This document shows positions 20,287-33,559 of a DNA stretch of 64,000 bases, in pieces (the first letter of the stretch is position 1; the number at the start of each line of letters is the position of its first letter). The notes below the pieces were generated by a model that saw nothing but the letters and a program-made list of their open reading frames with translations, searched no databases and was not told where the DNA came from. The position numbers and the translations under genes are program-made. The stretch comes from Heterodera schachtii (taxonomy: Eukaryota; Nematoda; Chromadorea; Rhabditida; Heteroderidae): contig SIJG01000016.1 of the NCBI GenBank assembly GCA_023374025.1, positions 1,826,142 to 1,890,141 on the forward strand, written 5' to 3'.

Positions 20287-23200
20287 TAATTATTAATTAA
20301 TAAATTCAAAAGGTCAATTCATTTCGGAATTACGGTGATAAGCAATGAATTGTAAATTTGTTAAATATATGCGTTTTTTTTATATTTTAATATTTAAACG
20401 TTTAAAAACCTCAATAAATTAACCATATTCTTCTCCAAATAAAGTGTTAACAAATGCAAAATGATAATTTCTTTCCAACTTCTTTATTTATATGACCAAA
20501 GAAATAATATTTTAATTTTGCAATAAAATAAAAAGGAAATAAATGAGCACAAAAATAAACTCGTTTTATTATCATTTCATCAATTTGCGAAAAAGAAAAC
20601 CTTTTTTCAAAGTTTAAATAAAAAATAAAAAACACAAGAAAAATGCACAGATTGGCAATTATTTTATTATTAATTTATTAGGTAATTTTTGCTAATTAAT
20701 TACAAATGACAAATCATTCGCCTTTTATGTCCTCGCGCCCAACGAATGAACGGACGAAGAACGGATGACAAATTGTAAAGTCATTCATTCATTCATTCAT
20801 TCTTCGCTTTTGCTACCTGTACAAAATAAAAAAGAATAAAAAATTGAGAAATTATCTCTTGCCGATTTAATTTTCATTTGGGGGCTATGATCAAAAACTT
20901 TGCGAATTAAAAACATATAATTTTTTATTGTTTCCATAATTAAACATTTATGATTTTTCATGGAGTTGACTAATTTGGTACTTGGTATTTGATCAGCTGC
21001 TGATAAAACTCAACTGCTTATAACCGTAACTTTTCTTAATTGTGAGAAAACCAATAGAAATTTTTGAAATTCTTTGTAAAAAATGGAAGAAGAAAATTTC
21101 AAATTTTATTTTTGTGGCATAATTTGTCGGAATGCTGACCATTACTTTCATTTTGCTTTAATTTAAATAGACTCGAAAACCCAATGCTTTATCAAAGATT
21201 CGTTAATATTTTCCTTTTTCCCCCATTTTTCGGGAATTTCGGCTTACTAGGCAATGCTTTTAGGATCAAATTTTGTCTTCCAATCAATTTATGCTAATGG
21301 CTATTAAATTGCGAGACGAACTCGTGCTTTTGGGTTTCCGTTTTGTTGCGTCAAAGCTTTCCACAGTTCCGTCGTAAGTCGCCAGCAGGTGCCTTTGTCG
21401 TTGATGCCACGTGCCATTTTTGTCGGTTGCCAACTTTTGGCCAATTGGCAGCGCCATTCTTTGGCATTTTCAAAGGCGAAAAGGCAAAGGACAAATTGCT
21501 AACTGTGTGTGCTTCCTTTTGTCCATCTATTTCTCTGAATTTTTTGTATTTGTTGTTTGTTCTGCGAAGACTGTCATACTTTCGTAATTTCCCCCGACGG
21601 ATAAATGGGGCGTAAAAAGGGAAGGGGGGGGGGCAAATTGAGGACAAATGAAACGAAAATCGAAACGAAAGGAAAGGATGAGAAAAGAGGCGAATTTGCT
21701 TGTTCATCCTAATCGTAATTTAAACAAACTGCATCAAACCTAATCTTCAAAATGTAAAATTATATAAAATTTGCCTTTTCAATTCGCCGCATTTTTCAAT
21801 TTCTCCCGCCAAATTCCGCCGAATGACCGCGACGCAATGAATGGGCGACGGCGGCGGGGGAGGAGGAAATTATTGATGGTGGGCCAAAGGAAAGCAAAAA
21901 AAATTGAATTTGGCCAAATCTTTTTGACTTCTTTTGGCTTATTCACTCCGTTTCAATGGGCAAAAGGCAAAAACAAAAAAAAAGGGAAAATAATTTAAAT
22001 AATTTATTTTATTATTAAAAAACAGAGAAATAGAAAAAGTGAAGGTTAAGGTCAAAGGACCCGAAGAGCCCACCAAATCCTCCAAATTTGTTCTGTTAAT
22101 TATCGGATGGGAAAGAATTAGAAAAGGCACTCTTCTGCTGAAGGGACGCCCAAAAGAGTCCCCAAAGACCCAAAATATTCCATCCATTAATTCATTTCTC
22201 TGCCCATAAAAATGTTAATTAAGAAAATATATTTTTAATTATAAAAATTGCCTTTTGCATAAAAAGGAGACAAATTGCCCACTTTTTTGAGGTGTGAGTT
22301 CGGACACCTGTCCAAATGACCAATAATCTCTCCTCCCCTTGCCCAGCATTAAGCTGATCCGCCGTCCATTGCTTAAAATGCAAATGGTGTCCCCATTCGA
22401 CTCATTCATTTATTTTAATTATAAAAATTGCAAAATAATTATAAATTATTTTAAATTTTTATTTTTCATTTTAGCGAAGATTGGCGCCTCCCTTAAAATT
22501 GAGCGCACTTTGGCAATTTGCCCTTCCTGTAAAATGGCACTCACTCACTCTCTTCAAATGTCAACAAATTAGGACAATTTCCCGCCAAAGTCCTCGAAAT
22601 TAAAGGCACAAATTCAATTCGCTGCTCTTTTATGTTTCAATTTGCCGTAATTTAAAAATTTAAGAAAATGGCAAAAAATTAATTCATTCATTCATTCCAT
22701 TCATTTTCATTTTCGTATTTTTTTGTTTCGATTTTTTTTTTTTGCTCATTTTCCGTCCCTTTCCCTTCCCCAAAACATTCCCAAGTTTAACCTCACAAAC
22801 TCAGTCATTTGTAACGACAAATAATTCTTTCATTTGCATAATGGGCAAACTCAGCCATCATCTTCTTTCTCATCAATTGCATCGTTTAACAAATTGAAAG
22901 GAAAAACAATTTCAATTATCCAATGAAATATCCAAAATAAAGTTCATTGGAGAAGCGAATTTTAATAATTCTGATTGCGCAGTGATTTTACGGTACCCAA
23001 AAAACACTCCAAAAAATCCCCCAAATTTGGTAAATCCATTTCATCTCCGCCTCCCTCCTCCGCCCTGCCCTTTCAGTACCAATCTTTGCCTTTCCCATTG
23101 CCCGCCCTCTCCCCGTCCGTTTGCTCTCCTCCCTCCTCATTCCTCACAATTTGCACTTTCATCCCCCAAATTTCTTGTCCAAACGTGCGTTGTTCTCGCC

Positions 23201-23786
23201 CCTGTCGAGATTTGAGTGTTTTGTTGCTCTTTTGTTAGCCCAAGTGCCCTTCTCACCTCTCCCCCCCCCCCCCCCCCCAATTGTGATGCATAACCATCGG
23301 AGACGAACACAAAATGATGACCAAAAGAGTGACCAAAGGGTGACCATTGACCCTTCCCCTCTCCCCCTCTTTCCCCTCCCCCTACCCTTCTCCCACACCC
23401 TTTTCTTTCTCTTCCTCTCCCCCTCTCCTCTTCTCCCGCACCCCCTCTCTCACTCCCTTTCCCCCCCCCCCCCTCCTTTCTCCACTATTTTCTCCTTTTG
23501 GCCCTCTTCCCCTATTCTTGAGTCCCCCCCCATTAAACTCTTCATCTTCCGAGCAGTGTCCGAATGGGCGGGCACTCCCCCCCCCCCCCCCCCCCCCGGC
23601 GCTAATTCATTTTCATTCCCTCGCACTCTCCGCCACTCAAATTTTCACACATTCTAATGAGAGGGACCATTTGGCCTCAACAAATAATGGCAATGGTCAA
23701 AGTTTACCGCCGTTTAACAAATTGCCAATAATTATGCAATTAATTTTTCATATTTAAATAAATTTTAATCCTTTTTTAAAAACAAT
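20287..23786. other. Gene-poor stretch upstream of kal-1
   Basis: No gene is supported. A plus-strand open frame without ATG at about 22037-22207 (KVKVKGPEEPTKSSKFVLL) and one at 22339-22572 are weak candidates. Microsatellites include cattcattcattcattc at about 20780, a G run at about 21630, and long C runs in 23262-23597. The last 500 bp are pyrimidine-rich on the plus strand and could be the kal-1 promoter/5' UTR region. Confidence 0.4.
23262..23597. repeat. Cluster of long oligo-C tracts
   Basis: Several C runs occur in 340 bp (at about 23263, 23461, 23526 and 23576; the last is over 20 C), embedded in CT-rich DNA just upstream of kal-1. Comparable C or G runs occur at 16570, 21630, 24500, 25660, 30064, 39326, 62590 and 63000. 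Confidence 0.9.
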
Positions 23787-26700
23787 ATGCAATTCGCTCG
23801 ATTTGGCCACTTGGCATTGTTGCTCAGCAGTGTTTTCGGCATTTTGTTCTTAAATAGTGCAAATTCTCCAACCGCCGGTGGTTCGGAGGATTTAATCAGC
23901 GCAAGGCAATTAATTAATTAATTATTTCTTTAATTAGTTGAGAATTGTAATTTTTTTCAGGTGCCAATCGAAGTGTCTGTACGAATTGGAGCAGCGGCAT
24001 AAGGTGACAAATTATAATTGTGTTTATATGTTAAAATTTGGCTAAATATTAATTTTAATGTTTTACCCTTTTAATTTTAATTTTTTTTTTTGACATTTAT
24101 TGGCATAACCCCTACAAAATTTGGTTAATGCGAGCAAACAAATGTTGGTGTAATGTCGTAAACCGCGCCACTGACCGATGGGTCATTCGGTCGTTTGCCC
24201 TTCGTTTTTTAAAGCATTCGAGCAAATATTTGAATTTTTTATTTTTCCACTTGGATTTTATTGCTTTTTTCCGTAAATCCTTCTCATTCTTTTTTTTCTT
24301 TTGTGTCGTAATAATTAATGACTTTTGCCGCCGTTTTCCATTTTTCCCCGGGGGATGCGACTAAAAATGCGCCATAATTTATTATAAATCTGTGCGGACA
24401 ATGGACGACGGATTAAAAAAAAAAGCAAAAATATTTGGGAATTACCGCCCGCTGAGAGAGAAAATCTGTTGAAAGAATTTTTAGAAATTGCGGGGAATTT
24501 GGGGGGGGGGGGAGAAGGAAATGTGTTGTCAATGGAAGAAAATGCAAAAAGGAAGGAATTTCAAAAAGGAATCACTAATATTTTGCACTCATTTTGCCCC
24601 ATCCTTCGCTTTTAACTTTTCCAATTTTACTTTTCCCCGCATTTTCCCCGTTTTTTTCCTTTGGCCAAATCATTCATTTAAATGCCTCCCTTTTGGTCAT
24701 TTCCTTTGCTTTTAATCACACAAATCCTCCGCTTCCGCCCTCGGACGACGGATTAAAATGTCCAAGTCATTTCGTCAAAACATTTCGTCGTCCAATAATT
24801 TATTATGGAGGGCAAAATCCGACTGAATGAATGGCAGCGGATTTGGGGCTCAAAACGGATCCGATTTCAAATTACAGCTTTCTCTTCTTATTCATATGTA
24901 TATGATGCTGGAAACAAAGAAAAGGATTTTAAAATTTCAAAGTTTTTTCGGTTTCCCATGATAAATTAATTTTAAGTAATAATTTACTTTATTCATCTTA
25001 TAATTAGCATATGCAATGATTTGAGAGTATCTTTTTTTCTGAATTAAGTTTTCCACAACAGCAATACTTTTTTTGTTGTTGAAATTATTGGACAAATCGG
25101 AACTGCTAATTATTGCGCATGAACAAATGGGAAAAGTTGCCCAATTTGAGGGGGCGGGGAGAATTATGTTCAGATGCGGTACTTATTATTCATAGCTAAG
25201 AAAATTTTTTCGCTTTTTAACAATAAAATGGTGGTCAATGCGAAATAAGAAAATGGAAAAGGATTGGAGTGGGGGATAATCCGTTGCTAAATTCTCAAAA
25301 AAAATCCCTCAAAACGATGCACAAAAAGGGGTAAATGCCGCGCGCCACTTTCTGTAATTATGGCAAAATGCCGACAGACAAAAAAATGAAAAAAATTGAG
25401 AAAGGTTTAGTGAAAGTGTGAAGAAAAAAAGAGTGAGCATTTATTTTTGTTTGTTTTGTCACTTTTTGTTCATAAAATGGCAAATTGCGACCTTTGCCAT
25501 TCATTCGTTCGTTCTCGAAAGGAAACAGAAAAAGAACAAAAGAACGAAAAAAAGAACAAAAATTATTATTATTTATCAACAGAGTGAAGGAATGGCAAAC
25601 ATTGGAAAAAAGGGAGAAAAAGTGGTGAAAAAGGGGTGAAAAGGGACAAAAAATAAGGGAGGGGGGGGGGGGAAATTGAAAAATTCAGTGAGAAAAAAAT
25701 ATGGAAATTTTGTAGAAGATGGGTCAGTCGACCTTTTTGCGATTTTTCGTTTTTTTTCCAAAAATTACAAGCAAGAGAAAATTCATAGAATAAAATTAAT
25801 GAAATAATTTTAATTTTTTATTTAAAAATGGACAATATTTGAGCTCAGCAAATGAGCAAAGAGCAGCAGATGTGCTCACACTTACACTTAACATGGTCAA
25901 TAGCAAATAATACAATGTGAGTGATACAATAAGCACTTGACAAATGAGTGAAATGTAATAAATAATAATTGAACGAAGTGACAAAAGCGAAAAGCGACGG
26001 AGAAAAATGGTCAGAAATTAAGGGGAAAAGCATTGAAATAAAAGGGAAAACACTTAAAATGTTAATTTGGAAAAGAAGCTATTCAAAGTCAAAGTTTGTC
26101 TCAACGTCCTGGACATTTACGGCATGACATTTGAAGTGCAGACAATTTCGGCACTGTTACCAATTTGCGGGCCGAACTTACAACGCCCAATTAAAAAGAC
26201 ATTTTGCGGCGGGGCCTATTATAAATTATTTCCATGACAATGACGGGGTTTTGTAAGGAAAAAGATGGGAAAATGGTTGGGCGATTAAGGCACAAAAAGC
26301 GGGGTTAATAAGAGCCATAAAAGAAAGAGCGAAGCCGCATCACCGTCCCGTCCTTATTATGTAATGGGAAAATGAAAAATGAATATTTATGAGTAAGGTG
26401 GGATTTTAGGAGAAAAAATCACAAAAAGGGCTAAAAACGCTGAAATGGGGGCCTAAATTATAAAATACCGAAAACCCGTACTTTTTGCTAAGAAAATAAA
26501 TTAAAACAATGTAACCAACTTTATTCACTTGTTAGATGAGTTTAATTTGTGTTTGCGACAAAAAATGAGTTTTTTTTTTAAATTTTTGGGTGCATTTTTG
26601 AAAGTTTTTCAAAAACTCGGTCCTAAGGGGGTGAATTTTACTGCAATTGAGGTGAGAATGAATGTAAAAAAATTAACAAAAAGTGAAATTGCAAAAAATA

Positions 26701-29700
26701 AATAAATAAATAAAAACATCCGCCCCCCTTAATTACAAAATTTGGCAGAATAATGCCGAAACGCGTCGCTTGATTCGGCATCAGATGAGCACACTTTGCA
26801 AGGAAGACACTTTCTGTGCATCGGTGAAATTTAAATCTGAAACTTTCAAATTATTTTGAAAATTTGATTTTAAATTAATGCCAATGCTTTCTCATTTCTC
26901 AGTGCATTTTGCCGTGTCGCGAATCGCTGTACGAATTCGACGTTTGTTCCCACACTTTGTGCAGGGTAAAAAAAACATACCCGACAACTCACTTTGTTTT
27001 TCCACTTTTCAGGACACTCCCGACCCAACACATTGTCGAGAGTCTTGCGTTTTCATGGAACAAATTGCGGCCAAAAAGGCGGGCCATTGCCCACCACAAA
27101 AACCGTCGGTCCCCGTTTCGGTAAGGCAATTTGGCATTTTTTTTTATTCCTTTTTGGCATATTTCAAAGGAATGTTCGGCATTTTGTGATGTGGACAGCG
27201 ATTGTGCCGAAGTGCTTTCTGTGAAATTGGTCTTAAGATGCTCCGAATTCAGGTGGAAAAGTGTTGCGTGGTCGGCTGCAGTCGGTTTTGTCTGTCCCCG
27301 TCCCTCAACGACTCGCGCCTTCTCCCGCGCCCCGAGGGCATCACCGTACACGAGAGGAAGAGGAAACGGTAATGGCATTACCGTAATACCAGGGAGAAGG
27401 GCTCTTGTTGGACAACACCGTATTGTGAAACTACAGAAGGACAAACACTCTTTATTCAATTTAAGCTCGGCCATTTTGCGATGGGTTATGAAACGATTGT
27501 CGCCACAACACACCGCCACAAATTCGAACTGTATTTGCCAAAATGAAAATTGCTCAAATTGCTTTTTTAAGTGTTTGTCATCCAATGGCGTTGGTCCGTC
27601 CACAAACAATCGGACACAATGGCACCTTGGCAAACCGTGGGCATTTTTTGAAATTACTGATAAATAAATAAGAAGAAATTCTTCAATTGTAAAAGGCAGC
27701 ACTTTAAAACATTTGCACTTTTTTAAATTTATATAAAAATACAATTTTACATTTTTAAAACATCGGCACTTTTTTCCCATTAATTTTTTGGGACTTATTG
27801 TTAATCGTTTACCTTGGCATCCATTGGTTTTTAATTTCATTCAAAAATAATTTGGCACTTTTGGTTTTAATTTTTTAAATTTGGAATTAATTTTTTCCTT
27901 TTTTAGATTATGGTGCGCAACAAAATGTACGCCATTCTTAAGCATTTGCTTTCGCCCGGCCGTTTTTACATTTTCCGAGTGGCGGCAGTGAATTTGCACG
28001 GGACATGTGAGAAAAGGGGAATGAATGGGGCGAAAAGTCGGCGGATGTCCGTTCAGACGGATTTTCGGAGCCAAGTCGCCCGCCCTTCAAATTGAGCAAA
28101 GAAGCGAAGGCACCGCCGGTGGGGGAAAAGCTTAAAAATTCACATAAAAATGGAGAGGAATTGGAAATATTAATTTAAAAAGAATTTAAATCAATATTTA
28201 TTATTCATTTTTGTGATTTCTTCTGGGTTTAATTTTCCGCGTTTTAACCTCTCATCAGTCATCTTCCTCCTTACAGTTTCAAATGCTTTTCCATTTAGGC
28301 ACCACTCAATTTGACTTTTGTTTACGACCCTTTTTCGCCACCACCAAAAATTGTTTGGAATGCGCCAATTTCGGAAATTCCTCTGAAGGAATACCGACTG
28401 AATTGGTGGTAAGAAATTGAAAAATAAGCTTTTTCGATTTCTTATTTTTCTAACTTTGATTCTTTTGTTTTTTGGCGAACTTCCGACGAATTGGCCAATT
28501 CTTTTGAAATGCGACAGCGGCGACACTCTGAGGACGACGATTTTGAGGGGACAGTGGCAGAGATTGACGGCGTAAAAAAATTAAAAAAAATTAAAAAATA
28601 ATTTTAAAATAAATAAAAATTAAATGTGAATTATGCATTTGGAGGACGAATTGACGCAAAAGAAAAGCATTGTGTTGCCGAGTTACAGCACCAAAGCCGA
28701 ACTCAGTGAGCTCGAGCCGGGCCATTCTTACCTCACAGAGGCAATAAAAGAGAATGGAAATGCATTCATAAAAATTGAAAAACAGAATTTCAATTTCATT
28801 TTTTAGCTTTTCGCTTCGGCGGATTCGATGGACGGCGAATTGCGCGGCGAATCGGCGGTTTTACTCATTCGAATGCCAAACAAAACGGCAGCAGAGGAAG
28901 AAGAAATTGAGCAGCTAAATGATGCCGAGGGAAACTCAGAAAATGAAAAAGTAAAAAATTAAATAAAATAAAAATCAAAAAATAAAATAATTTTCTTTCC
29001 CAGCAGAATTTCTCATCTCCGAAGAAGCAAATGGTCGAAGTGAAAACGCCCTTTTTCGAAGGCGGGCGCCTCAAAACAATTATTTCTTGGCTTTCCTACG
29101 CAAAATGTTCCGTCGGCTATCACCGGGAGAATTCGGTAAGCTAAATGGTATGTTGAATACGGTAGTCGGGGTTTTTCAGTAAAAAATAATAAGGATTATT
29201 CATTAATTAATAATCATCGCTAATTGGTCCATCAGCAGCTCAACTTCCGCGTGTCCGTTTATTCGCTTCGCTGCCCCGTCCAATTGCCTCCCCAGCAATT
29301 CGCCGTCAAAAATTGTGTCGCCACTTTGGTCAATCAAAAATATTTGTGACCGCTTATGGATGCATAATTAATTGTTTAGGAGAATTTGCAATTTTCTTGT
29401 GAATATTCTGTGGGCATTGAGCACATTGGGGAGGACAATGGGAAAATGTTTGAATCGGTGACGAATTTTAATAAACAATAAAATAAATAATTAATTTAAA
29501 ATAATTTCAATAAAATAATAAATGAAATTCAATTTCAGCTGACTTTCTCCACTTTGTCTTGTGAACAAACTCCGTCAAATGTTCTGCTCAAATGCGCAAA
29601 TGGCGCCAATTCAAATGGGGCGCCAGAGGCACAACGATTGGAAGGTGAGCATAATATTACAAAATCATTTATTCATTTATTTATTTTTAGCCCATTTTCT

Positions 29701-30633
29701 TATGCAAGAAAAACGCGAGTCGACGACGGCAAAAATAACGACAGAACTGACAAATTTAAAGACAAAAACGGAGGACGAAGAATGGCTGCCGATCGAAGAG
29801 ATGGAGGAGAAAAATGACAAAGTTGGGGAGGAGGTAATTAAGAACTAATGAGGGAAGAGAAATGGGTCATTTAAAAAATTAATTGGTTTAATTTAACAAT
29901 TTAAGAATGACAAAGCCGAGCGAAGAAATGAGGAGAAATCACAGACAAAACAAACGGGTGAGTAAGAACAATTTAAAAATACTGCCTGTACTGGTGTTAA
30001 ATATATTGGGTATATTATTATAAATAATTATTGTCCCACTCAATTAATGAATTTAATTAATTGCCCCCCCCCCCCCCCTCCCTCAGATTCCGTTGAGCAT
30101 CGTCTGAAATGTTCCGCCACTTCGCTCGCCTCGGCCGATTGCGCGTGGACTTGGCCTGACGAAGAGCAAGAACAGCGCCACAATTCGCTGATTGGCTTCC
30201 GCACCATTTTGGCCTCGACTCTCCACGGCAATTAATTCGATCATTAATTTATTTATTATAAATTATAATATTGGCTATTTAATTTGAGTTCATTTCTTGG
30301 CTCTTTCATTTGCTTTTTTCTCACTTTTCATGCCCTTTTTTCCAGGCTCACCGGCCAATGTTAGCATTTTGAGTGCCGATCAGAGAAAGGTTAATTTGAG
30401 AGGACTGAGCCCAAAGGCCGTCTATCGCTTTCGAATCCAAGTCCATTTTTTAATTATTTATTTTAATTTTGATTTATTGTGCGTTTTTTTTTCGGTTTTA
30501 GGCTGTCACCTCTCTTGGCCTTGGTGCCGAACTCGTGGAGTATTTCAGCACGGGGCATTTGGCCAAAGAATTGGCCCGCCAAAAAATGGAACCCATTGGC
30601 AACAGTGACCAAGTGGCATTTACCCCTCTTTAA
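23787..30633 (+). CDS. kal-1: Anosmin-1 / KAL-1 homologue (WAP domain plus fibronectin III domains)
   Basis: The signal peptide MQFARFGHLALLLSSVFG lies at 23787. A GC-AG intron (GCAAG/gcaatt) leads to CQSKCLYELEQRHK. A 2.9-kb intron then precedes the cysteine-rich exons (CILPCRESLYEF, DPTHCRESCVF). The WAP four-disulfide core runs CPPQ, ECSAFCDVDSDC, KCC, GCSRFC, with all eight cysteines. Fibronectin III repeats follow: SPGRFYIFRVAAVNLHGT (matches anosmin FnIII-1), PPPKIVWNAPISEIPLKEYR, FFEGGRLKTIISWLS with LQFSCEYSVGIEHIGE, and NLRGLSPKAVYRFRIQ in the fourth. The stop is at 30631-30633. Segment order matches vertebrate anosmin across its whole length. Anosmin is a secreted matrix protein that binds heparan sulfate and FGF receptor and guides axon and epidermal cell movement. 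A few acidic linker exons are nematode-specific. Exon ends around 27250-27660 (first FnIII N-terminus) are uncertain. Confidence 0.9.
24004..26903 (+). other. Long second intron of kal-1
   Basis: 2.9 kb between the CQSKC exon and the CILPC exon, in a region where most introns are under 100 bp. It contains repeated gacgacggattaaaa (24405 and 24745), a G run at 24500, a G run at 25660 and short purine-rich ORFs without family features. Intron enhancers or a small RNA gene are possible, but I cannot show any. Confidence 0.5.
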
Positions 30634-31740
30634 ATTTCAATTTTTCGATGCTTTTCAATTCAAGTCCGATTTGTCCGTCCTCGTCGGGCACTTTCCCCAT
30701 TCGGTCGAATTGCCGTGGGACTCTTCCGCCCGTAAGGCATCGTTCGGCCACAGCTTTTGCCTTTGGTTGGCTTTTGCGTGGACAGCAATTGCAATTGGCA
30801 GAATATTTGGCGAATTCAGCGGCCGATAGCATAATGAAATAACAATTAATTTATGTGATTTTGTTGTATTATTTGCACAAATATGGGTATTATTCTTTCA
30901 TTTTATTTTTAATCTATAAAATTATTGTGTATTAAAATAAAAATCATTAATAAAATTATTTAAATATTGTCAATCATTCAATTTTCAACAAATTTTAATG
31001 ACATAATTGGCATGGCAATTAACTAATTATTTGTTAATAAAATTAATGAAAAAAATGGGCAGAAAAAAAAAGAAAAGAATTTGAAAAAATGAGTTGGGTC
31101 GTATAATTGTCAAAAGGAAATAATCTTCGCCTGTCCTAAATTAAGAGGCAAAAACCAATCATTCAACAATTTCCATGCCCAATTAATTCAATCCGACGAT
31201 CCGTTGGCAAATTGAAATTGTTTTACCTCCCCAACCCATGTGATATGCCCCCAACTCACCCCCTTCTCATTCCCCCCATCATTCACCTCACCATTTGCAT
31301 CCCATCCAAATAATGAATTCTGTTCATAGAATCTTACCATTTGGTTACATAATGTCGGTTAAGAATGAAAAATGCCGTAAAAAAACAAAAGAAAATGCCG
31401 TAACTTTTCATAAAAGCAACCATTTCAAACATTGTTCCTATCAGTTGACAGTTCTGTGTTGTCTCAGACTGCAAAATTAAATTTCACGGTAATTTAACTA
31501 CTCCAAAATGTTAAATTAATTAATTGTTTTGTTTAAAAAATTCGTGGAGAGTGTCCGCCTCTTTTTCCCGACTTTCGCTGTCGCATCAATGGCATTTTTC
31601 CAGACCCTTCCATTTTGCCTTACTTTTTCTTTCCTCTTTCCTTCTGTTTATTTGCTTTTTCTTCCGTCTTCATTTTACAGTATCCTTCCCTGTTACCGTA
31701 TCTAATACCATCTCCGTCCGCGTGCCATTCTCCGCTTGCA
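30634..31740. other. Intergenic between kal-1 and the F-box-like gene
   Basis: AT-rich up to about 31190, then a C-rich block at 31220-31310. No gene is supported. An in-frame ATG at 31615 could extend the next gene upstream (see that entry). Confidence 0.4.
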
Positions 31741-32784
31741 ATGCCTTTGGTCGGCGCCTCCTCCACCGGCTCCTTCTCCTCCTCCTTCTCCTCCTACTTC
31801 TCCCCCCGCGTCCGTCCTCCGTTCGTCCCTCTCCGTCCCCGCGCCCGTCGTCTGCCCAACGAATTGCTTACTGAGTTGGCCAGTTTCGCGCACTACGACT
31901 TTCTTGAGCTGAGTCGCGCCGCAAATTCGCGTCTGCGCGGACTCTTCCGGCCGATTTTACAGCGAAAGGACGCGAAGGTGGCGGAGGGGGGGGGATATAA
32001 AAGGAAAGGAAAAGCGGAAGATATTTCCAATATTCATTGTATCGGCTTTAATTAATTTCCCATCAACTTTCAGTTGTGCGCGTTGTTCTTCGACGACGTC
32101 CGTTCGTTGTCCCTTTGGTTTAAAAATTGGGCTGTCCGTTCCGACGCTTTGCGAAAGTTTGTCAATCTCCGCGCCACCGTGGACAGCAAATGGTGTGAGG
32201 AGGCGATGCAGACGAAGCCCGACCTTTGGGCGGTGAATCGGGCGCGAGTGACTTCCCGCGGACTGATCGCCGACCTGCGCGAGTTGCGAAAATTAACCGA
32301 CGAACTCATCGCCACCACCCATAAAGTGGGAATACAGGCGCAGATGAATAGCCTCGAAAATCCAATTCGATTTTGCGTTTTCCGATCTCTGCCGATGGTC
32401 GTCTGATGCAAAGTGCCGCCGCCGTTTCCGCGCCGCGCGATTGGCTCCGCGTGTTCGGCCTCGGCTCCTCTTCCTCCGTCCGTTTCCATTCTCAGCGGTC
32501 ACTTCTCATCGCCAAATCGTTGGCGGTGCCCAAAACGGTGGTGGACCGGTGGCTGAACAAAGACTTGCCGAGTCTGAAGGCTTTGGTGCGCGGGTTGGTC
32601 CAACTGTTGCGCGACGACTTCAAAGACGAGTCCATCACGTGCCAAAGTCGTAAGTTTCGATTTCGATCTTTTTTTACGTTTTCTTGATTAATGATTAAAT
32701 CGCTTTTCAGAGTACACCAGCTGTATCAACGTTCTCAAAACGTGCGACTCTCGTCTGAAAGTTCTTATCGCTTCTCTGAAGTGA
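31741..32784 (+). CDS. F-box-like helical protein
   Basis: The first exon reads MPLVGASSTGSFSSSFSSYF, a Pro/Arg-rich stretch, then LPNELLTELASFAHYDFLEL and SRAANSRLRGLF, matching an F-box (substrate adaptor of SCF ubiquitin ligases). After an intron ending at about 32072 it continues LCALFFDDVRSLSLWFKNW, SKWCEEAMQTKPDLWAVN and RELRKLTDELIATTHK. A last long segment (SLLIAKSLAVPKTVVDRWL, LVRGLVQLLRDDF) joins EYTSCINVLKTCDSRLKVL and the stop at 32782-32784. The join between the second and third segments (about 32330-32370) is not resolved. An upstream ATG at 31615 would add a hydrophobic start (MPYFFFPLSFCLFAFSSVF) that could be a signal peptide. I chose 31741 because the upstream part looks like pyrimidine-rich leader. 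Partners and targets are unknown. Confidence 0.6.
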
Positions 32785-33559
32785 TCGACCGCTCGGCGGT
32801 TACTTACAATGATTTTTGACTTTTAACTTTTACATAAATGCTTTTAGCTTTTTTTTTATTATCATCGTTTTTCAGTTTCACTTATGCCATTCGTTCATAA
32901 CATAACATAAAGCTTGTTTTTGTCGTGGAAAATTTCAATTTAAATTTTCTGCTTAATTACTAATGCTAGAAGTACTTCTGACTATGAGCAAATTTGAACT
33001 ATGAAATAAACTGGTGGATTATTTAATTTCGACTGATATTCCGAAAATTTGATTAAAGACCGAGATTTTCTAATCAGTGAATATTTTACAAAAGCAACCT
33101 CTGCCTTTTCCAAGCCGAATTTTCAAATTGCCGGGACCGGTTTCGGGTTGCTGGTAAAAATTTAATCGACATTAAAATTGTGAATTGTTGAAATTCGAAA
33201 AAGGTTGTTAAAAATAATTAAAATCTAATTGATTTTGTATAAAATTGCTACTGGGATAACTTTTTTACCCTTTTCCATTTAATTTTCGTTCGCGTCTTTC
33301 AAAAATTTGAATGGAAATGGTGGGCTCATTTGTCAGTGGTGCCTATGGGCCGCCGACAGGAAAACGATAGGCGCCGTCGTGAAGTAAAAAGTCTATCACA
33401 ATGCAATGAAATTTTGATTTTATTTTTGTTGCTTTTTTCACTTTGTTTTTTCGCCGGTTGGCTTTTTGTTTTCGCTTTTTTTTTTTTAATTTTTACTTAA
33501 ATTTTCGCTTCCTTTATTTCAGCAGCTGAATGTAAATTGCATAAATACGACGTAACATA
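32785..33559. other. Intergenic
   Basis: AT-rich. At 33125-33150 a ccgggaccggtttcggg block and at 33335-33390 a gtgcctatgggccgccg block show fragments of dispersed repeats. No gene seen. Confidence 0.4.

Noticed and set aside
23121..23757. Plus-strand Pro/Ser/Leu-rich ORF of 178 residues
   Set aside because: It results from C-rich and CT-rich low-complexity DNA upstream of kal-1; no domain, and the C runs would be unstable in coding sequence.
26989..27840. Minus-strand ORF of 283 residues
   Set aside because: It overlaps the WAP and early FnIII exons of kal-1 on the plus strand, which have a clear family match; the antisense has none.
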